From: Sulfurovum sp.
GTDB lineage: Bacteria > Campylobacterota > Campylobacteria > Campylobacterales > Sulfurovaceae
Direction: 5' to 3'
DNA length: 40,211 bases
Assembly (NCBI GenBank): GCA_023955225.1
Contig: JAGSGJ010000016.1
Location: forward strand, 1-40,211
A program made the translations under genes and the position numbers. Under the pieces are notes generated by a model. The model made no database searches, had not been told where the DNA came from, and saw nothing but the letters and a program-made list of their open reading frames with translations. Numbering within the stretch: the first letter of the stretch is position 1; each line of letters starts with the position of its first letter. Positions 32,634-40,211 of the stretch are shown here, one piece after another.

Positions 32634-33674
32634 TTATTTGTGATTATCTACCGTAGGAGGGGTGATCTCTCCCGAAGCCTGCATACTTAATGCCTCAGGA
32701 TATTTTTTGTAGTGTCTTCGCACGGCTTTAGCCAAAGCTTTTTTAGCGTTTTCTTCTACAGGTGTCGGCATCTCATTGGGTAATGCTTTGAGTAGTGCCT
32801 TCACTAATATATCTTGAGGTTGAGGCATTTTTTCTACCCATGTAGCTAAGATATCTCTGTTCACATGAGAAGGGATCGAACCCATGATACCTACATCATT
32901 CTGATCATGTACAAGCAGACCTGATGTTGTACCTCTATCCAGTGTAAGTACCTGAAAAAGATAGAGTGTATGATAAGCCAGCTGTTCTTCTTTATCTTCT
33001 TTTGTAAAGGTAGGATATTCAGCAAGTTTTGCAGAGACAATAGCGATATATTGATCTATCACCCTTTCACCTACTTCCACGACAAACGCTTTATCTTCTT
33101 CAAAATTACCGCTATTGTAACCTTCAAGATAATAATGGCTCACACCACGATGTCTTTCTAAAACTGGAATATTAAAATATCTGTCACCCTGTGCCGCACC
33201 TTCTTCGTAAAGTTCACCGGTTGCTTTTTCGAGCATTGCAGAAAAACTCTTTTTATCCGAATCAGATTCACCTATGATCGAAGGATTTAGATCTGCCATC
33301 AAACGCCAATACCCTTCCCCATCTCTCATCTGTGTCCAAGAGATATGCATATGCATTGAAGGTACATGTGGATTACGTGGGTGAATGATGGTTGAAACGG
33401 CAGTGGCTGAACCTAACTTTTTACTCTTGTCATCATCATAATGTACTTGGGAGACATTGACTGAACCTCTGTCAAACACAACAGCATCTCTAGCTTCATA
33501 ACGCACACCTCCACCATGTTTACCTCCGTCACGTCCCCATGAAACAGATTCACAAGACTTCCCTTCTCCAAACTTTAAGGCAAGAAAATTTAGCTTCGAG
33601 ACAAAATAAGCCTGTAGACCCTCTACAAGAGCGTTTGCTTCTTTTGCCTGTGGTGATTTTGCGGGGATTATCAT
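32634..33674 (-). CDS. hemF: Oxygen-dependent coproporphyrinogen III oxidase
   Basis: A 346-residue HemF that oxidatively decarboxylates coproporphyrinogen III to protoporphyrinogen IX in haem synthesis. Signatures include WGRDGGKHGGGVRYE, RNPHVPSMHMHISWTQM, RYFNIPVLERHRGVSHYYLE and the C-terminal LDRGTTSGLL. It is a little longer than E. coli HemF (299), with extra residues at the C-terminus (to VDNHK). Its presence implies use of oxygen, in keeping with the cytochrome and globin nearby. Its stop abuts that of the convergent asparaginase-like gene. Confidence 0.95.
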   Translation of the reverse strand: MIIPAKSPQAKEANALVEGLQAYFVSKLNFLALKFGEGKSCESVSWGRDGGKHGGGVRYEARDAVVFDRGSVNVSQVHYDDDKSKKLGSATAVSTIIHPRNPHVPSMHMHISWTQMRDGEGYWRLMADLNPSIIGESDSDKKSFSAMLEKATGELYEEGAAQGDRYFNIPVLERHRGVSHYYLEGYNSGNFEEDKAFVVEVGERVIDQYIAIVSAKLAEYPTFTKEDKEEQLAYHTLYLFQVLTLDRGTTSGLLVHDQNDVGIMGSIPSHVNRDILATWVEKMPQPQDILVKALLKALPNEMPTPVEENAKKALAKAVRRHYKKYPEALSMQASGEITPPTVDNHK

Positions 33675-33781
33675 GGTGTATGACCTTTGTTTTTAAATTT
33701 AGAACTCTATTATATCATAGTAATTTTTATATCATTTGGCTACAATAAGCGTACAAAATAATTTATCTATAAAGAGAAAGA

Positions 33782-34186
33782 ATGAGACAACATTTAATAC
33801 TAGCAATACTCGCTGCATGGGGATTTTCTGGATGTACAAGTTCCATGAACTACCTTACTGAACTAACTGACCCGACTCAAACGACTCAAACGACTCAAAC
33901 GACTCAAGCGGTTACAATAGAAGAATATTATGAAGAGCCAAGCAGTGAAAAAAAAGAGGCTTATGAGAAAACCATGAGAAAAATAGCTGCAGGGATAAAA
34001 GATGATACTAATTATCAGAGAATCGCACTCAATACACCTGAAAAAAAAGAATGGTTTAAAAAACTAACCTACAGACTGTGGGACAGACAGATCACACGAC
34101 AACAGTTTATCACAGAGGGGTTAAAGAGATACCCTAATCACGGATATGAATTTAATTTCATCATCAAAGGTTTTACCTTTAACTAA
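33782..34186 (+). CDS. Small lipoprotein with a Thr-Gln tandem repeat
   Basis: A 134-residue lipoprotein: a signal peptide ending in the lipobox FSGC (Cys18), a short stretch, then a TQTTQTTQTTQ run encoded by four 9-base units, an acidic patch (EEYYEEPSSEKK) and a basic helical C-terminal domain (KKLTYRLWDRQITRQQF). The repeat probably acts as a flexible tether between the lipid anchor and the domain. Family unknown. It is preceded by a purine-rich AGAGAAAGA. Convergent with queC. Confidence 0.7.
   Translation: MRQHLILAILAAWGFSGCTSSMNYLTELTDPTQTTQTTQTTQAVTIEEYYEEPSSEKKEAYEKTMRKIAAGIKDDTNYQRIALNTPEKKEWFKKLTYRLWDRQITRQQFITEGLKRYPNHGYEFNFIIKGFTFN
33874..33909 (+). repeat. 9-bp tandem repeat, four units
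   Basis: GACTCAAAC occurs three times in a row, followed by the variant GACTCAAGC. The unit is a multiple of three, so gain or loss of units would change the length of the Thr-Gln linker without a frameshift. Confidence 0.85.
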
Positions 34187-34192
34187 CCTCTG

Positions 34193-34855
34193 CTAAGCAT
34201 AAGGAATCGGGTCTACACTTCCCGCTTCTTTAAATCCTTTTAATCGTAATCTACAACTGTCACAAACACCACAGGCCATCTCTTCAGATTTATAACAACT
34301 CCATGTATCTTTCAGTGGCACATTAAGGTCTAAAGACTTTTGGACTATCTGACTTTTTTTCAAAGCTACCAATGGCATCTTTATTTCTAAGTTTGTCTCA
34401 TCTTTTGTACCAAGATTAATGGCATTTTGCATTTGTTCTATATAGCTCTCACGACAGTCAGGATAGCCAGAGCTGTCTTCTTCTACCACACCGATAAAGA
34501 GTGACTCTGCGCCATGTTTCTCAGCTACAGCAGCAGCGATAGAAAGAAAAATACCGTTTCGAAAAGGAACATAAGTGACAGGTACACCCTCTTCTATACC
34601 TCCAGTAGGTACATCGATACTCTTATCTGTCAAAGCAGAAGCCCCTATCTGTTCAAAAAAGGGTAAATCTATCTCATACGTTTCACTTGCATCTACTGCA
34701 GATGCAACCTTGCGAAAGCATTCAAGTTCTTTGGCCTGCGTACGTTGTCCATAGTTGAAATGTAAAGCGATAATTTCATACCCTTCAACTTGGGCGATCT
34801 TAGCACTTAAAGCACTATCCATACCCCCGGAAATTACACATACAGCTTTTTTCAT
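34193..34855 (-). CDS. queC: 7-cyano-7-deazaguanine synthase
   Basis: A 220-residue ATP-dependent enzyme that makes preQ0 from 7-carboxy-7-deazaguanine for queuosine. The PP-loop SGGMDSA opens the protein, LFIGVVEEDSSGYPDCR is in the middle, and the zinc site has the Cys set of WSCYKSEEMACGVCDSC. The start at 34855 is preferred over an ATG at 34861 because AAGGAG is then 8 bases away. It is preceded by a strongly structured leader on the same strand. No other queuosine gene is in the window. Confidence 0.95.
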   Translation of the reverse strand: MKKAVCVISGGMDSALSAKIAQVEGYEIIALHFNYGQRTQAKELECFRKVASAVDASETYEIDLPFFEQIGASALTDKSIDVPTGGIEEGVPVTYVPFRNGIFLSIAAAVAEKHGAESLFIGVVEEDSSGYPDCRESYIEQMQNAINLGTKDETNLEIKMPLVALKKSQIVQKSLDLNVPLKDTWSCYKSEEMACGVCDSCRLRLKGFKEAGSVDPIPYA

Positions 34856-34861
34856 AAACAT

Positions 34862-34950
34862 GTCTCCTTTTCACAGAGCAAAGCCCCGTGAAAATTGACC
34901 GAGGGGAATGCCCTTGGTGGCTTTCACTAAAGCATCGCCTTTGGCTCAGA
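34862..34950 (-). promoter_or_regulatory. Structured 5' leader of queC (candidate cis-regulatory RNA or intergenic repeat)
   Basis: Four hairpins follow one another. From the distal end they are: GCC/GGC around AAA inside a tandem GA frame (34933-34948); GCTTT/AAAGC (34920-34933); an 8-bp stem with one mismatch on this strand (34898-34918); and a 12-bp stem 34868-34879/34883-34894 that ends next to the queC ribosome site. In the last stem the two non-Watson-Crick pairs are G-U on the queC strand but A-C on the other, which favours folding in the queC mRNA. The third stem folds slightly better on the other strand. It is not a preQ1 class I recognise. Confidence 0.45.
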
Positions 34951-35011
34951 AATCTTTATAAGTATTCTAAGTTTTACTGCCATTTTACCAAGATTTGGGT
35001 AAACTTCGAGC

Positions 35012-35458
35012 ATGATAGACTTAGATAATCAAACAACATTAGCCGTGGACATAGATGCACTTGATAAGATCGCACAATCACTCTCCAGCAAAGAAGTGGA
35101 ACTGATTATTACCGATGATGAGACCATACAGGAACTTAATGCTGAGTATAGAGGTAAAGACAGTACAACAGATGTACTCTCTTTCCCTATGGAAGCACCT
35201 TTTACAGAGCAGTCTATATTTGGTATGCCTTTAGGTTCCATTATCATTGCAGAGTCATTTGTCAGAGAGAACGCAAAAGCATTTGGGCATAGTATTCAAG
35301 ATGAACTCTCCTTACTGTTCATCCATGGTATGCTGCATCTGCTCGGCTTTGACCATGAGAATGATGATGGCGAAATGAGAGTAAGAGAAAAAGAGCTTAT
35401 AGAAGAGTTTGATCTACCCAGCAGTTTAATCGTAAGAACACTTGAACCCTCTGATTAG
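35012..35458 (+). CDS. ybeY: Endoribonuclease YbeY (16S rRNA maturation)
   Basis: A 148-residue zinc-dependent RNase. The metal site is H105, H109 and H115 in HGMLHLLGFDH, preceded by the conserved YRGKDSTTDVLSFP motif. YbeY takes part in 16S rRNA 3'-end maturation and ribosome quality control. It is divergent from queC across the structured 150-base spacer, and the antiporter gene follows 21 bases after it. Confidence 0.94.
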   Translation: MIDLDNQTTLAVDIDALDKIAQSLSSKEVELIITDDETIQELNAEYRGKDSTTDVLSFPMEAPFTEQSIFGMPLGSIIIAESFVRENAKAFGHSIQDELSLLFIHGMLHLLGFDHENDDGEMRVREKELIEEFDLPSSLIVRTLEPSD

Positions 35459-35479
35459 GGTTCAAAAAGGAGTATTAAT

Positions 35480-36412
35480 TTGAGTTTTGTTATTTTTGTT
35501 ATCGCCATGGGCGTATTGATCTGGGGTGCAGACCTTCTTATAAACCAAAGTGAACGCATCGCTTTAAAGTTTAACATACCAGAGTTTATCATCGGTGCGA
35601 CACTCATAGCCCTTGGTACATCCTTACCTGAAATGGCAGCAAGTATCGCTGCAAGTTTAAGTAATAAACCCGATATAGCCATAGCCAATGTCATAGGAAG
35701 TAATGTGCTGAATATCACACTTGTGTTGGCAATGGTTTTTCTTATATCAACGAAGATCAATCCAAGCAGAGACTTTTTTGCCAAAGACAGTACCTGGGCA
35801 CTGGTACCCGTACTGGTATTTATATTAATGATACTGGATGGTGTAATTTCTAGATTTGATGCTTCACTTTTAATGCTTTTAATGGGCGCATACCTTGTCT
35901 TTCTTCTTCAAGACGCCAAGAACATACCTGATGAGGATTTAGAAGATCTTGACATAGGTACATTCTCTTGGGCGAAAACCATACCTATACTTTTAGGTGG
36001 GTTTGTTTTAGTCATCATTGGTGCACATTTTACTGTAGAAAGTGCTTCTGACATTGCTAAGAGCTTTGGTATTTCAGAGTGGGTCATAGGTATCATCATG
36101 ATCTCATTAGGTACATCATTGCCAGAGTTGGTTGTAAGTATCTCTGCAGCAGTAAAAGGTAAGGTCGATATGGCTATAGGAAACATCATCGGTTCAAATA
36201 TGGCAAACACAACTGTAGTGCTTGGTGCAGCAGCCTTCACCAATCCTATGACCATCGATGCCCCTGCATACATCTTCGACATTGCAACAATGATCGTAGC
36301 AACCCTGCTACTTGTATTTATCACAGCAAATAAACTCTACAACAAATCTGCCGGTATCAGCCTCATCATTATTTTAGGACTCTTTTTAAATAATACTTTA
36401 CAAAGCATCTAA
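35480..36412 (+). CDS. CaCA-family calcium/sodium antiporter (YrbG-like)
   Basis: A 310-residue, ten-helix antiporter with the two inverted alpha repeats: IIGATLIALGTSLPEMAAS with NVIGSNVLNI in the first half and VIGIIMISLGTSLPELVVS with NIIGSNMANT in the second. The two Glu residues (SLPE) bind the cation. It exchanges Ca2+ for Na+ or H+ across the inner membrane. It starts with TTG at 35480, supported by AAGGAG at 35466-35471. It follows ybeY by 21 bases. Confidence 0.92.
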   Translation: MSFVIFVIAMGVLIWGADLLINQSERIALKFNIPEFIIGATLIALGTSLPEMAASIAASLSNKPDIAIANVIGSNVLNITLVLAMVFLISTKINPSRDFFAKDSTWALVPVLVFILMILDGVISRFDASLLMLLMGAYLVFLLQDAKNIPDEDLEDLDIGTFSWAKTIPILLGGFVLVIIGAHFTVESASDIAKSFGISEWVIGIIMISLGTSLPELVVSISAAVKGKVDMAIGNIIGSNMANTTVVLGAAAFTNPMTIDAPAYIFDIATMIVATLLLVFITANKLYNKSAGISLIIILGLFLNNTLQSI

Positions 36413-36416
36413 AGTA

Positions 36417-38243
36417 TTATTTGGAACTATTATTGTCCGTTCCATTCAGAGACATATTTATCTCTGAAAAGTAGCCTTTTCTATAAAGCCATTTATAAAT
36501 ATCTGCCACGATTGGACCTGCCGTACTACCACCATGTCCTCCATGTTCTACCAATACAGTCACTATATATTTAGGATCTTCATACGGAGCATAGGTCGTG
36601 ATCCAGGCATGTGAACGATGGTAATAGGCCAGTTCTTCCTCTTTTAAACGTTTTTGCGTTGATTGAGGGATAGAAGTCACTTGTGAAGTACCTGTTTTAC
36701 CAGCAACGATGATAGGCAGTTTACTCATCGTTTTAAATGCAGTTCCACTTCGTGTATTACACACATCATACATCCCTTTTCTTATCTCACTCAAATAGTA
36801 TGCATCAAAACCCAAAGACTTCATTTCAATTTCGATCTTCTTGCCATCGACTTCTTTTGCAATATGTGGCGTAGCAAGTGATGAAGTAGCGATCATGCCC
36901 GTATAACGTGCTACTTGTAAAGGTGTAACAAGATCATACCCTTGACCTATTGATGAGATCACTGTTTCACCCATATACCATGGCTGTTTAAAGCGTTTCA
37001 TTTTCCATGCCTTATCTGGCATCACACCTGAATACTCACGAGGTAGATCAACACCTGTTTTTACACCTAAACCAAAAGTACGAAGGTGTTTTGCCATCGC
37101 ATCTATACCCACTTTTAAACTCTTATTGTAAAAATAGACATCACAACTCTCACGTATGGCTTTTCTCAGGTCAACTTTACCATGCCCCCATCGGGACCAA
37201 CACCTAAACTTATGTTTACTGCTACCAAGTGTAATATGCCCGTTACAATACTCAGATGCCCCAAGTGAATTAGGCAAAGCTTTGGAAAATGCCAAAGCCA
37301 TCCCCATTTTTATACTGGAACCAGGAGGATACGTCCCATGTATAAACTTGTTTGTAAAAGGATGAGCAAGATCATTCTGTAAGGCTTTCCAGTCCTTAGT
37401 GCTGATACCTCCTACAAAAAGATTAGGGTCATAAGAAGGATAACTCACTGCGGATAACACTTCACCATTGGTACGCATGACAACTGCCACACCCGTATCA
37501 TCTCCAAAACGTTCATAGATCATCTTTTGGAGTTCTATATCGATATTAAGACGTATATTTTTATTGTCTTTTGGAAGTTCTTTTTCAAGTACTTCTATAG
37601 CTTTGTTTGTTGCGGTAACTTTACTAACCTCATAGCCTAGTTCACCCTCTAATACTTTATTGTAATGACGTTCTAAACCACTCTTCCCTATTTTACCTAC
37701 TTCATTAACCACAGGGTCTTTTGCATTTTCTTTTTTATTGGATCTTCCAGTGTAGCCAACGATATGTGCAGCATACTTCCCATAAGGGTAATAGCGTTTT
37801 GTTTCTGCTTCTATTTTAATATTTTCGACTAAACTTAATTTCGGATAGGCACCCATCATATCTGAGTAATGTATAAAATCAACGACTTTAATATACTTAT
37901 GATTATAAGGGGAATTATGTTTTTTATACACTTTTAACATCACCGTTTTATTGAGGTCAGGAAACGTTTCAACCAGTGTGTCGATGACATATTCCAACTG
38001 AGGGTTCTTTACTTTTAAATGTGGTGCAATGGAGAGTGAAAACCCTATCTGGTTCATGGCCAATAAATTTCCACGAACATCAGTGATCTCACCTCTCACG
38101 GGTTTGATAAATTGTTTTCTTTCTATATTCTCTTTTGCCAATCCTTCATAGTAAAAATTGGATTTTATACTAACATGATACAGTCGTGTTATCATCACTC
38201 CCCAAAAAACAATGAAAACGAATATTATAAACTTATATCTCAT
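36417..38243 (-). CDS. mrdA: Penicillin-binding protein 2 (transpeptidase)
   Basis: A 608-residue class B PBP that crosslinks peptidoglycan for rod-shaped elongation. An N-terminal membrane anchor (about 5-25) is followed by the pedestal domain and the transpeptidase domain. The active-site SxxK is S309-S-I-K312, the SxN-type motif is SCD (ESCDVYFYN), and KTGT is at 516-519. Length fits PBP2. The ATG overlaps the stop of the MreD-like gene (ATGA), so the pair is co-translated, matching the elongasome gene order of other bacteria. Confidence 0.94.
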   Translation of the reverse strand: MRYKFIIFVFIVFWGVMITRLYHVSIKSNFYYEGLAKENIERKQFIKPVRGEITDVRGNLLAMNQIGFSLSIAPHLKVKNPQLEYVIDTLVETFPDLNKTVMLKVYKKHNSPYNHKYIKVVDFIHYSDMMGAYPKLSLVENIKIEAETKRYYPYGKYAAHIVGYTGRSNKKENAKDPVVNEVGKIGKSGLERHYNKVLEGELGYEVSKVTATNKAIEVLEKELPKDNKNIRLNIDIELQKMIYERFGDDTGVAVVMRTNGEVLSAVSYPSYDPNLFVGGISTKDWKALQNDLAHPFTNKFIHGTYPPGSSIKMGMALAFSKALPNSLGASEYCNGHITLGSSKHKFRCWSRWGHGKVDLRKAIRESCDVYFYNKSLKVGIDAMAKHLRTFGLGVKTGVDLPREYSGVMPDKAWKMKRFKQPWYMGETVISSIGQGYDLVTPLQVARYTGMIATSSLATPHIAKEVDGKKIEIEMKSLGFDAYYLSEIRKGMYDVCNTRSGTAFKTMSKLPIIVAGKTGTSQVTSIPQSTQKRLKEEELAYYHRSHAWITTYAPYEDPKYIVTVLVEHGGHGGSTAGPIVADIYKWLYRKGYFSEINMSLNGTDNNSSK

Positions 38244-38695
38244 AAGATCACCACAACTAACATATCTACTATAAGGGAATAGAGTAAGATTTCATCTAAA
38301 ATAATACTCTGCGTTTGGAAAATAAAATCATAAGAAAATAGACACCCTAGGTACATAATATCTAAGAAAAGTACACTTAACAGCGGTCTACATATTTGAC
38401 ATTTTCGAAAGTGTTTCAACGGCGGATATACCAAGACATAAAACAATAAAGTAGAAATTACACTAAGAAAGATCGGTAAAGTGAGATTGACTTCTAAATT
38501 TAGCATATATACGATAGCAAGTAAAATAAAAGATGATTTTTCTCTCTCTAATCCCTGTACCATCATATAACCCATGGCCCCTATTAAAAGGGGTAAAAAA
38601 ACATAGATAGAGATGAGCATAGGATAAAAAAAGATAAATATGCCAGTAAATAACCAAAAAAACAGGCCATGTTGTGCTTTGGTTACATGATCCAT
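38240..38695 (-). CDS. MreD-like inner-membrane protein
   Basis: A 151-residue protein made of about five hydrophobic segments with few charges and little sequence conservation. Its position directly before mrdA with a four-base overlap, its size and its topology fit the MreD role in the elongation machinery. I rely on context more than on motifs, so the name is kept general. It follows the GNAT gene by 14 bases, on the same strand as the engB-lptA group. Confidence 0.6.
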   Translation of the reverse strand: MDHVTKAQHGLFFWLFTGIFIFFYPMLISIYVFLPLLIGAMGYMMVQGLEREKSSFILLAIVYMLNLEVNLTLPIFLSVISTLLFYVLVYPPLKHFRKCQICRPLLSVLFLDIMYLGCLFSYDFIFQTQSIILDEILLYSLIVDMLVVVIL

Positions 38696-38709
38696 AATTA
38701 AAACTCAGA

Positions 38710-39174
38710 TTAAGCTAATTTGTAGACTAAGGCTACTTCATTACAAATAGGAAAATGTATACACTTGATACAATCAGCCCAAATTTTATGTTCAGGTATC
38801 ACCTCTTTATTGATCTCTTTGAAGTTAAGTTTTAGAAAAAACTGAGGAAGATAGGTTAAGACAAGTACATCTTCTTCTACACCTATATCTTTGGCTTCAT
38901 CTAATGTAAACTGCACCATTCTTTGACCGACTCTTTGTCCACGATAGGCTTCGTCAACAATGAGACTTCTAATCTCTGCCAATCTTCTGGAATGTACATG
39001 TAACGCTGTGTAGCCAACCAGTTTATCACCATCTTTTGCCAAGACATAAGAGCGTATGTTTGTTGCCACTTCATCTTCGGTACGATCAAGGATGATTCCA
39101 TCCTTTACTTCAGAGACAACCAGTGCCTGCATCGCAGGAATATCACTCAGTTTTGCTTTAACAAGTTCAATCAC
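38710..39174 (-). CDS. GNAT N-acetyltransferase (N-acetylglutamate synthase-like)
   Basis: A 154-residue GNAT enzyme with the acetyl-CoA-binding motif AYRGQRVGQRMVQF after the beta strand AEIRSLIVD. The C-terminal CIKCIHFPICNE stretch with three cysteines is found in the short ArgA-like amino-acid acetyltransferases. It may make N-acetylglutamate for arginine synthesis, but no arg gene is near. The start is a GTG at 39174, 2 bases after the engB stop. Confidence 0.78.
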   Translation of the reverse strand: MIELVKAKLSDIPAMQALVVSEVKDGIILDRTEDEVATNIRSYVLAKDGDKLVGYTALHVHSRRLAEIRSLIVDEAYRGQRVGQRMVQFTLDEAKDIGVEEDVLVLTYLPQFFLKLNFKEINKEVIPEHKIWADCIKCIHFPICNEVALVYKLA

Positions 39175-39176
39175 AC

Positions 39177-39809
39177 TTATTCCTCGTTCTCTTTTTTAAC
39201 TTCATCATCTACACCAAAAATCGTTTGCAGTATATTTTGGTGTACCCTGTCATGACCATTCTTCTTTAGGTTCGAGAGGGTAATAGATCCAGGAAATTCT
39301 CTTTTAAGTTTTGCTCTCTCTTTTTGATTGAGTTTATCGATCTTTGTAAATACTGTCAGGTATTTCTGATCAGGACGAATAAATTCAGAAATATACTTTT
39401 CCACATCATCATCTATTTTGGCATGAGGATGACGAGCATCACGCAGATGGATAAAAAGACGTATAGAGACACGATGTTGAATGAATTCAACAAGGTTCTT
39501 CTGCCAAACTTCTTTCAGTGTTTTAGAGACTTTTGCATAACCGAATCCCGGTAAATCTACAAACCGTACAGGGTAACTCTGTTCGTTGTAAAGATATCTC
39601 GTTTCAAAAAAGTTGATCAACTGTGTTTTACCCGGTGTAGATGAACTTTTTGCTAAGTTCTTTCTTTGCGTTAAGGAGTTAAGTGTGGAACTTTTACCTA
39701 CATTTGAACGTCCTAAAAAAACCACTTCACTCATATCTTCAGGTAAAGAATCAGCAATACTCTGTGCCGATTTGATAAATTCTGCTTCTACTACACGAGG
39801 TATATTCAC
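39177..39809 (-). CDS. engB: Ribosome biogenesis GTPase EngB/YihA (YsxC)
   Basis: A 210-residue GTPase for 50S subunit assembly. G1 is GRSNVGKSS, G2 lies in SSSTPGKTQLINFF, G3 is DLPGFGYA and G4 is TKID. The start is a GTG at 39809 that shares one base with the lptA stop (TAGTG), which suggests coupling. The order lptA-engB is common in Campylobacterota. The C-terminal tail is acidic. Confidence 0.94.
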   Translation of the reverse strand: MNIPRVVEAEFIKSAQSIADSLPEDMSEVVFLGRSNVGKSSTLNSLTQRKNLAKSSSTPGKTQLINFFETRYLYNEQSYPVRFVDLPGFGYAKVSKTLKEVWQKNLVEFIQHRVSIRLFIHLRDARHPHAKIDDDVEKYISEFIRPDQKYLTVFTKIDKLNQKERAKLKREFPGSITLSNLKKNGHDRVHQNILQTIFGVDDEVKKENEE

Positions 39810-40211
39810 TATTTCTTCTCCATATCAAAAATAAACTTCACAGGTTTTTTACGACTACCTTTAACATCTACACTCCCTGTAGACATGTTAAGCATGATCT
39901 CATCTCCATCTACATGACTTTTCTTGACAAGATCATCTATGACTGCTTTTCCTTTTAGGAGATAAAGAGATTTAACAATATTGTATATCACTTTATCAGC
40001 ACTCCCTTTGAAATGCATCTCATCCTTCTTAAACTCAAAGGAGACTGAACCAATAGCTTCATATTTACTTGTTTCATTATTCTCACCAAAGTAGACGACT
40101 ACTCTCTCAGCATGTAACCAATCACCGCCTTTGATTATTTTCGCATCACCAATAAAATGTACTTCTTTTTTTAACTCTTCTGCCTCCATAGAAGTAGAGG
40201 TAATTTCTACA
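39809..40211 (-). CDS. lptA: LptA-type LPS transport protein (5' end outside window)
   Basis: The frame is open to the window edge, so the N-terminus with its signal peptide is missing. The visible 134 residues are an OstA/LptA beta-jellyroll: AKIIKGGDWLHAERVVVYF, KGSADKVIYN, and the repeating GDEIMLNMSTGSVDVKGS strand pattern. LptA carries lipopolysaccharide across the periplasm between LptC and LptD. Its stop overlaps the engB GTG by one base. Confidence 0.85.
   Translation of the reverse strand, partial: VEITSTSMEAEELKKEVHFIGDAKIIKGGDWLHAERVVVYFGENNETSKYEAIGSVSFEFKKDEMHFKGSADKVIYNIVKSLYLLKGKAVIDDLVKKSHVDGDEIMLNMSTGSVDVKGSRKKPVKFIFDMEKK

Noticed and set aside
33874..33909. CRISPR-like array
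   Set aside because: The units are 9 bases, directly adjacent, coding and without spacers.
34193..34861. queC start at 34861
   Set aside because: The ribosome site would be only 2 bases away; the ATG at 34855 has normal spacing.
34862..34950. Known preQ1 riboswitch upstream of queC
   Set aside because: The element lacks the short H-type pseudoknot pattern and is much longer than preQ1-I; I cannot assign it to preQ1-II or III either.
35908..36324. 138-codon open frame antisense to the antiporter
   Set aside because: It is a by-product of the low-complexity coding of membrane helices on the other strand.

Overview
The window is a 40.2 kb piece of an AT-rich chromosome, almost certainly from a free-living member of the Campylobacterota (Sulfurovum/Sulfurimonas-like). 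The reasons are the neighbourhoods mobB-fbp-small Cys protein-metG and lptA-engB-GNAT-mreD-like-PBP2, a gltX C-terminal part of epsilon type, a group III truncated globin, short Shine-Dalgarno sites in AT-rich spacers, and near-complete coding density. Aerobic HemF, a cytochrome c and the globin suggest life with some oxygen. I see no tRNA, rRNA, CRISPR array, intact insertion sequence or prophage.

Layout. 1-2387 (+): the 3' part of gltX, a YggT protein and a lytic transglycosylase. 2406-2924 (-): a lipoprotein. 3017-8454 (+): mobB, fbp, a small Cys protein, metG and a Mur-ligase-N-like orphan; two minus-strand genes (a GIY-YIG protein and a repeat protein) interrupt the cluster. 8476-12235: accessory genes, namely a methyltransferase, a Tat/lipoprotein TRAP binding protein behind a structured leader, a cytochrome c-Spy-like fusion and a DUF234 protein. 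12465-14354: SelO, a 47-residue protein and a small membrane protein. 14485-20261 (-): a tight four-gene operon with a LolA-like periplasmic protein, a FadL-type barrel, a second outer-membrane barrel and an MMPL-type RND transporter. 20521-26580: accessory genes, namely a second DUF234 paralog, an SCP2-like exported protein, an SRAP protein without its catalytic Cys, a broken small gene, thioredoxin plus globin, a pseudouridine synthase and a truncated reverse transcriptase. 26581-40211: mostly housekeeping genes, namely DUF2130, Tex, TrmH-type methyltransferase, FabI, a half-length asparaginase, HemF, QueC, YbeY, a Ca2+/Na+ antiporter, PBP2, an MreD-like protein, a GNAT enzyme, EngB and LptA.

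How they work together. The operon at 14485-20261 reads as an envelope-spanning path for a hydrophobic substrate: RND pump in the inner membrane, LolA-like carrier in the periplasm, two barrels in the outer membrane. An SCP2-like exported protein lies 1.4 kb away. This is the best candidate for an undescribed system. Other notable signals are a retron-like RT fragment joined to a helix-hairpin-helix ORF right after DUF2130; two DUF234 paralogs that have each changed a different residue of a presumed PD-(D/E)xK site; a shared tandem-GA hairpin motif upstream of dctP and queC; and a four-copy 3'-flank repeat at 22.1-24.7 kb.
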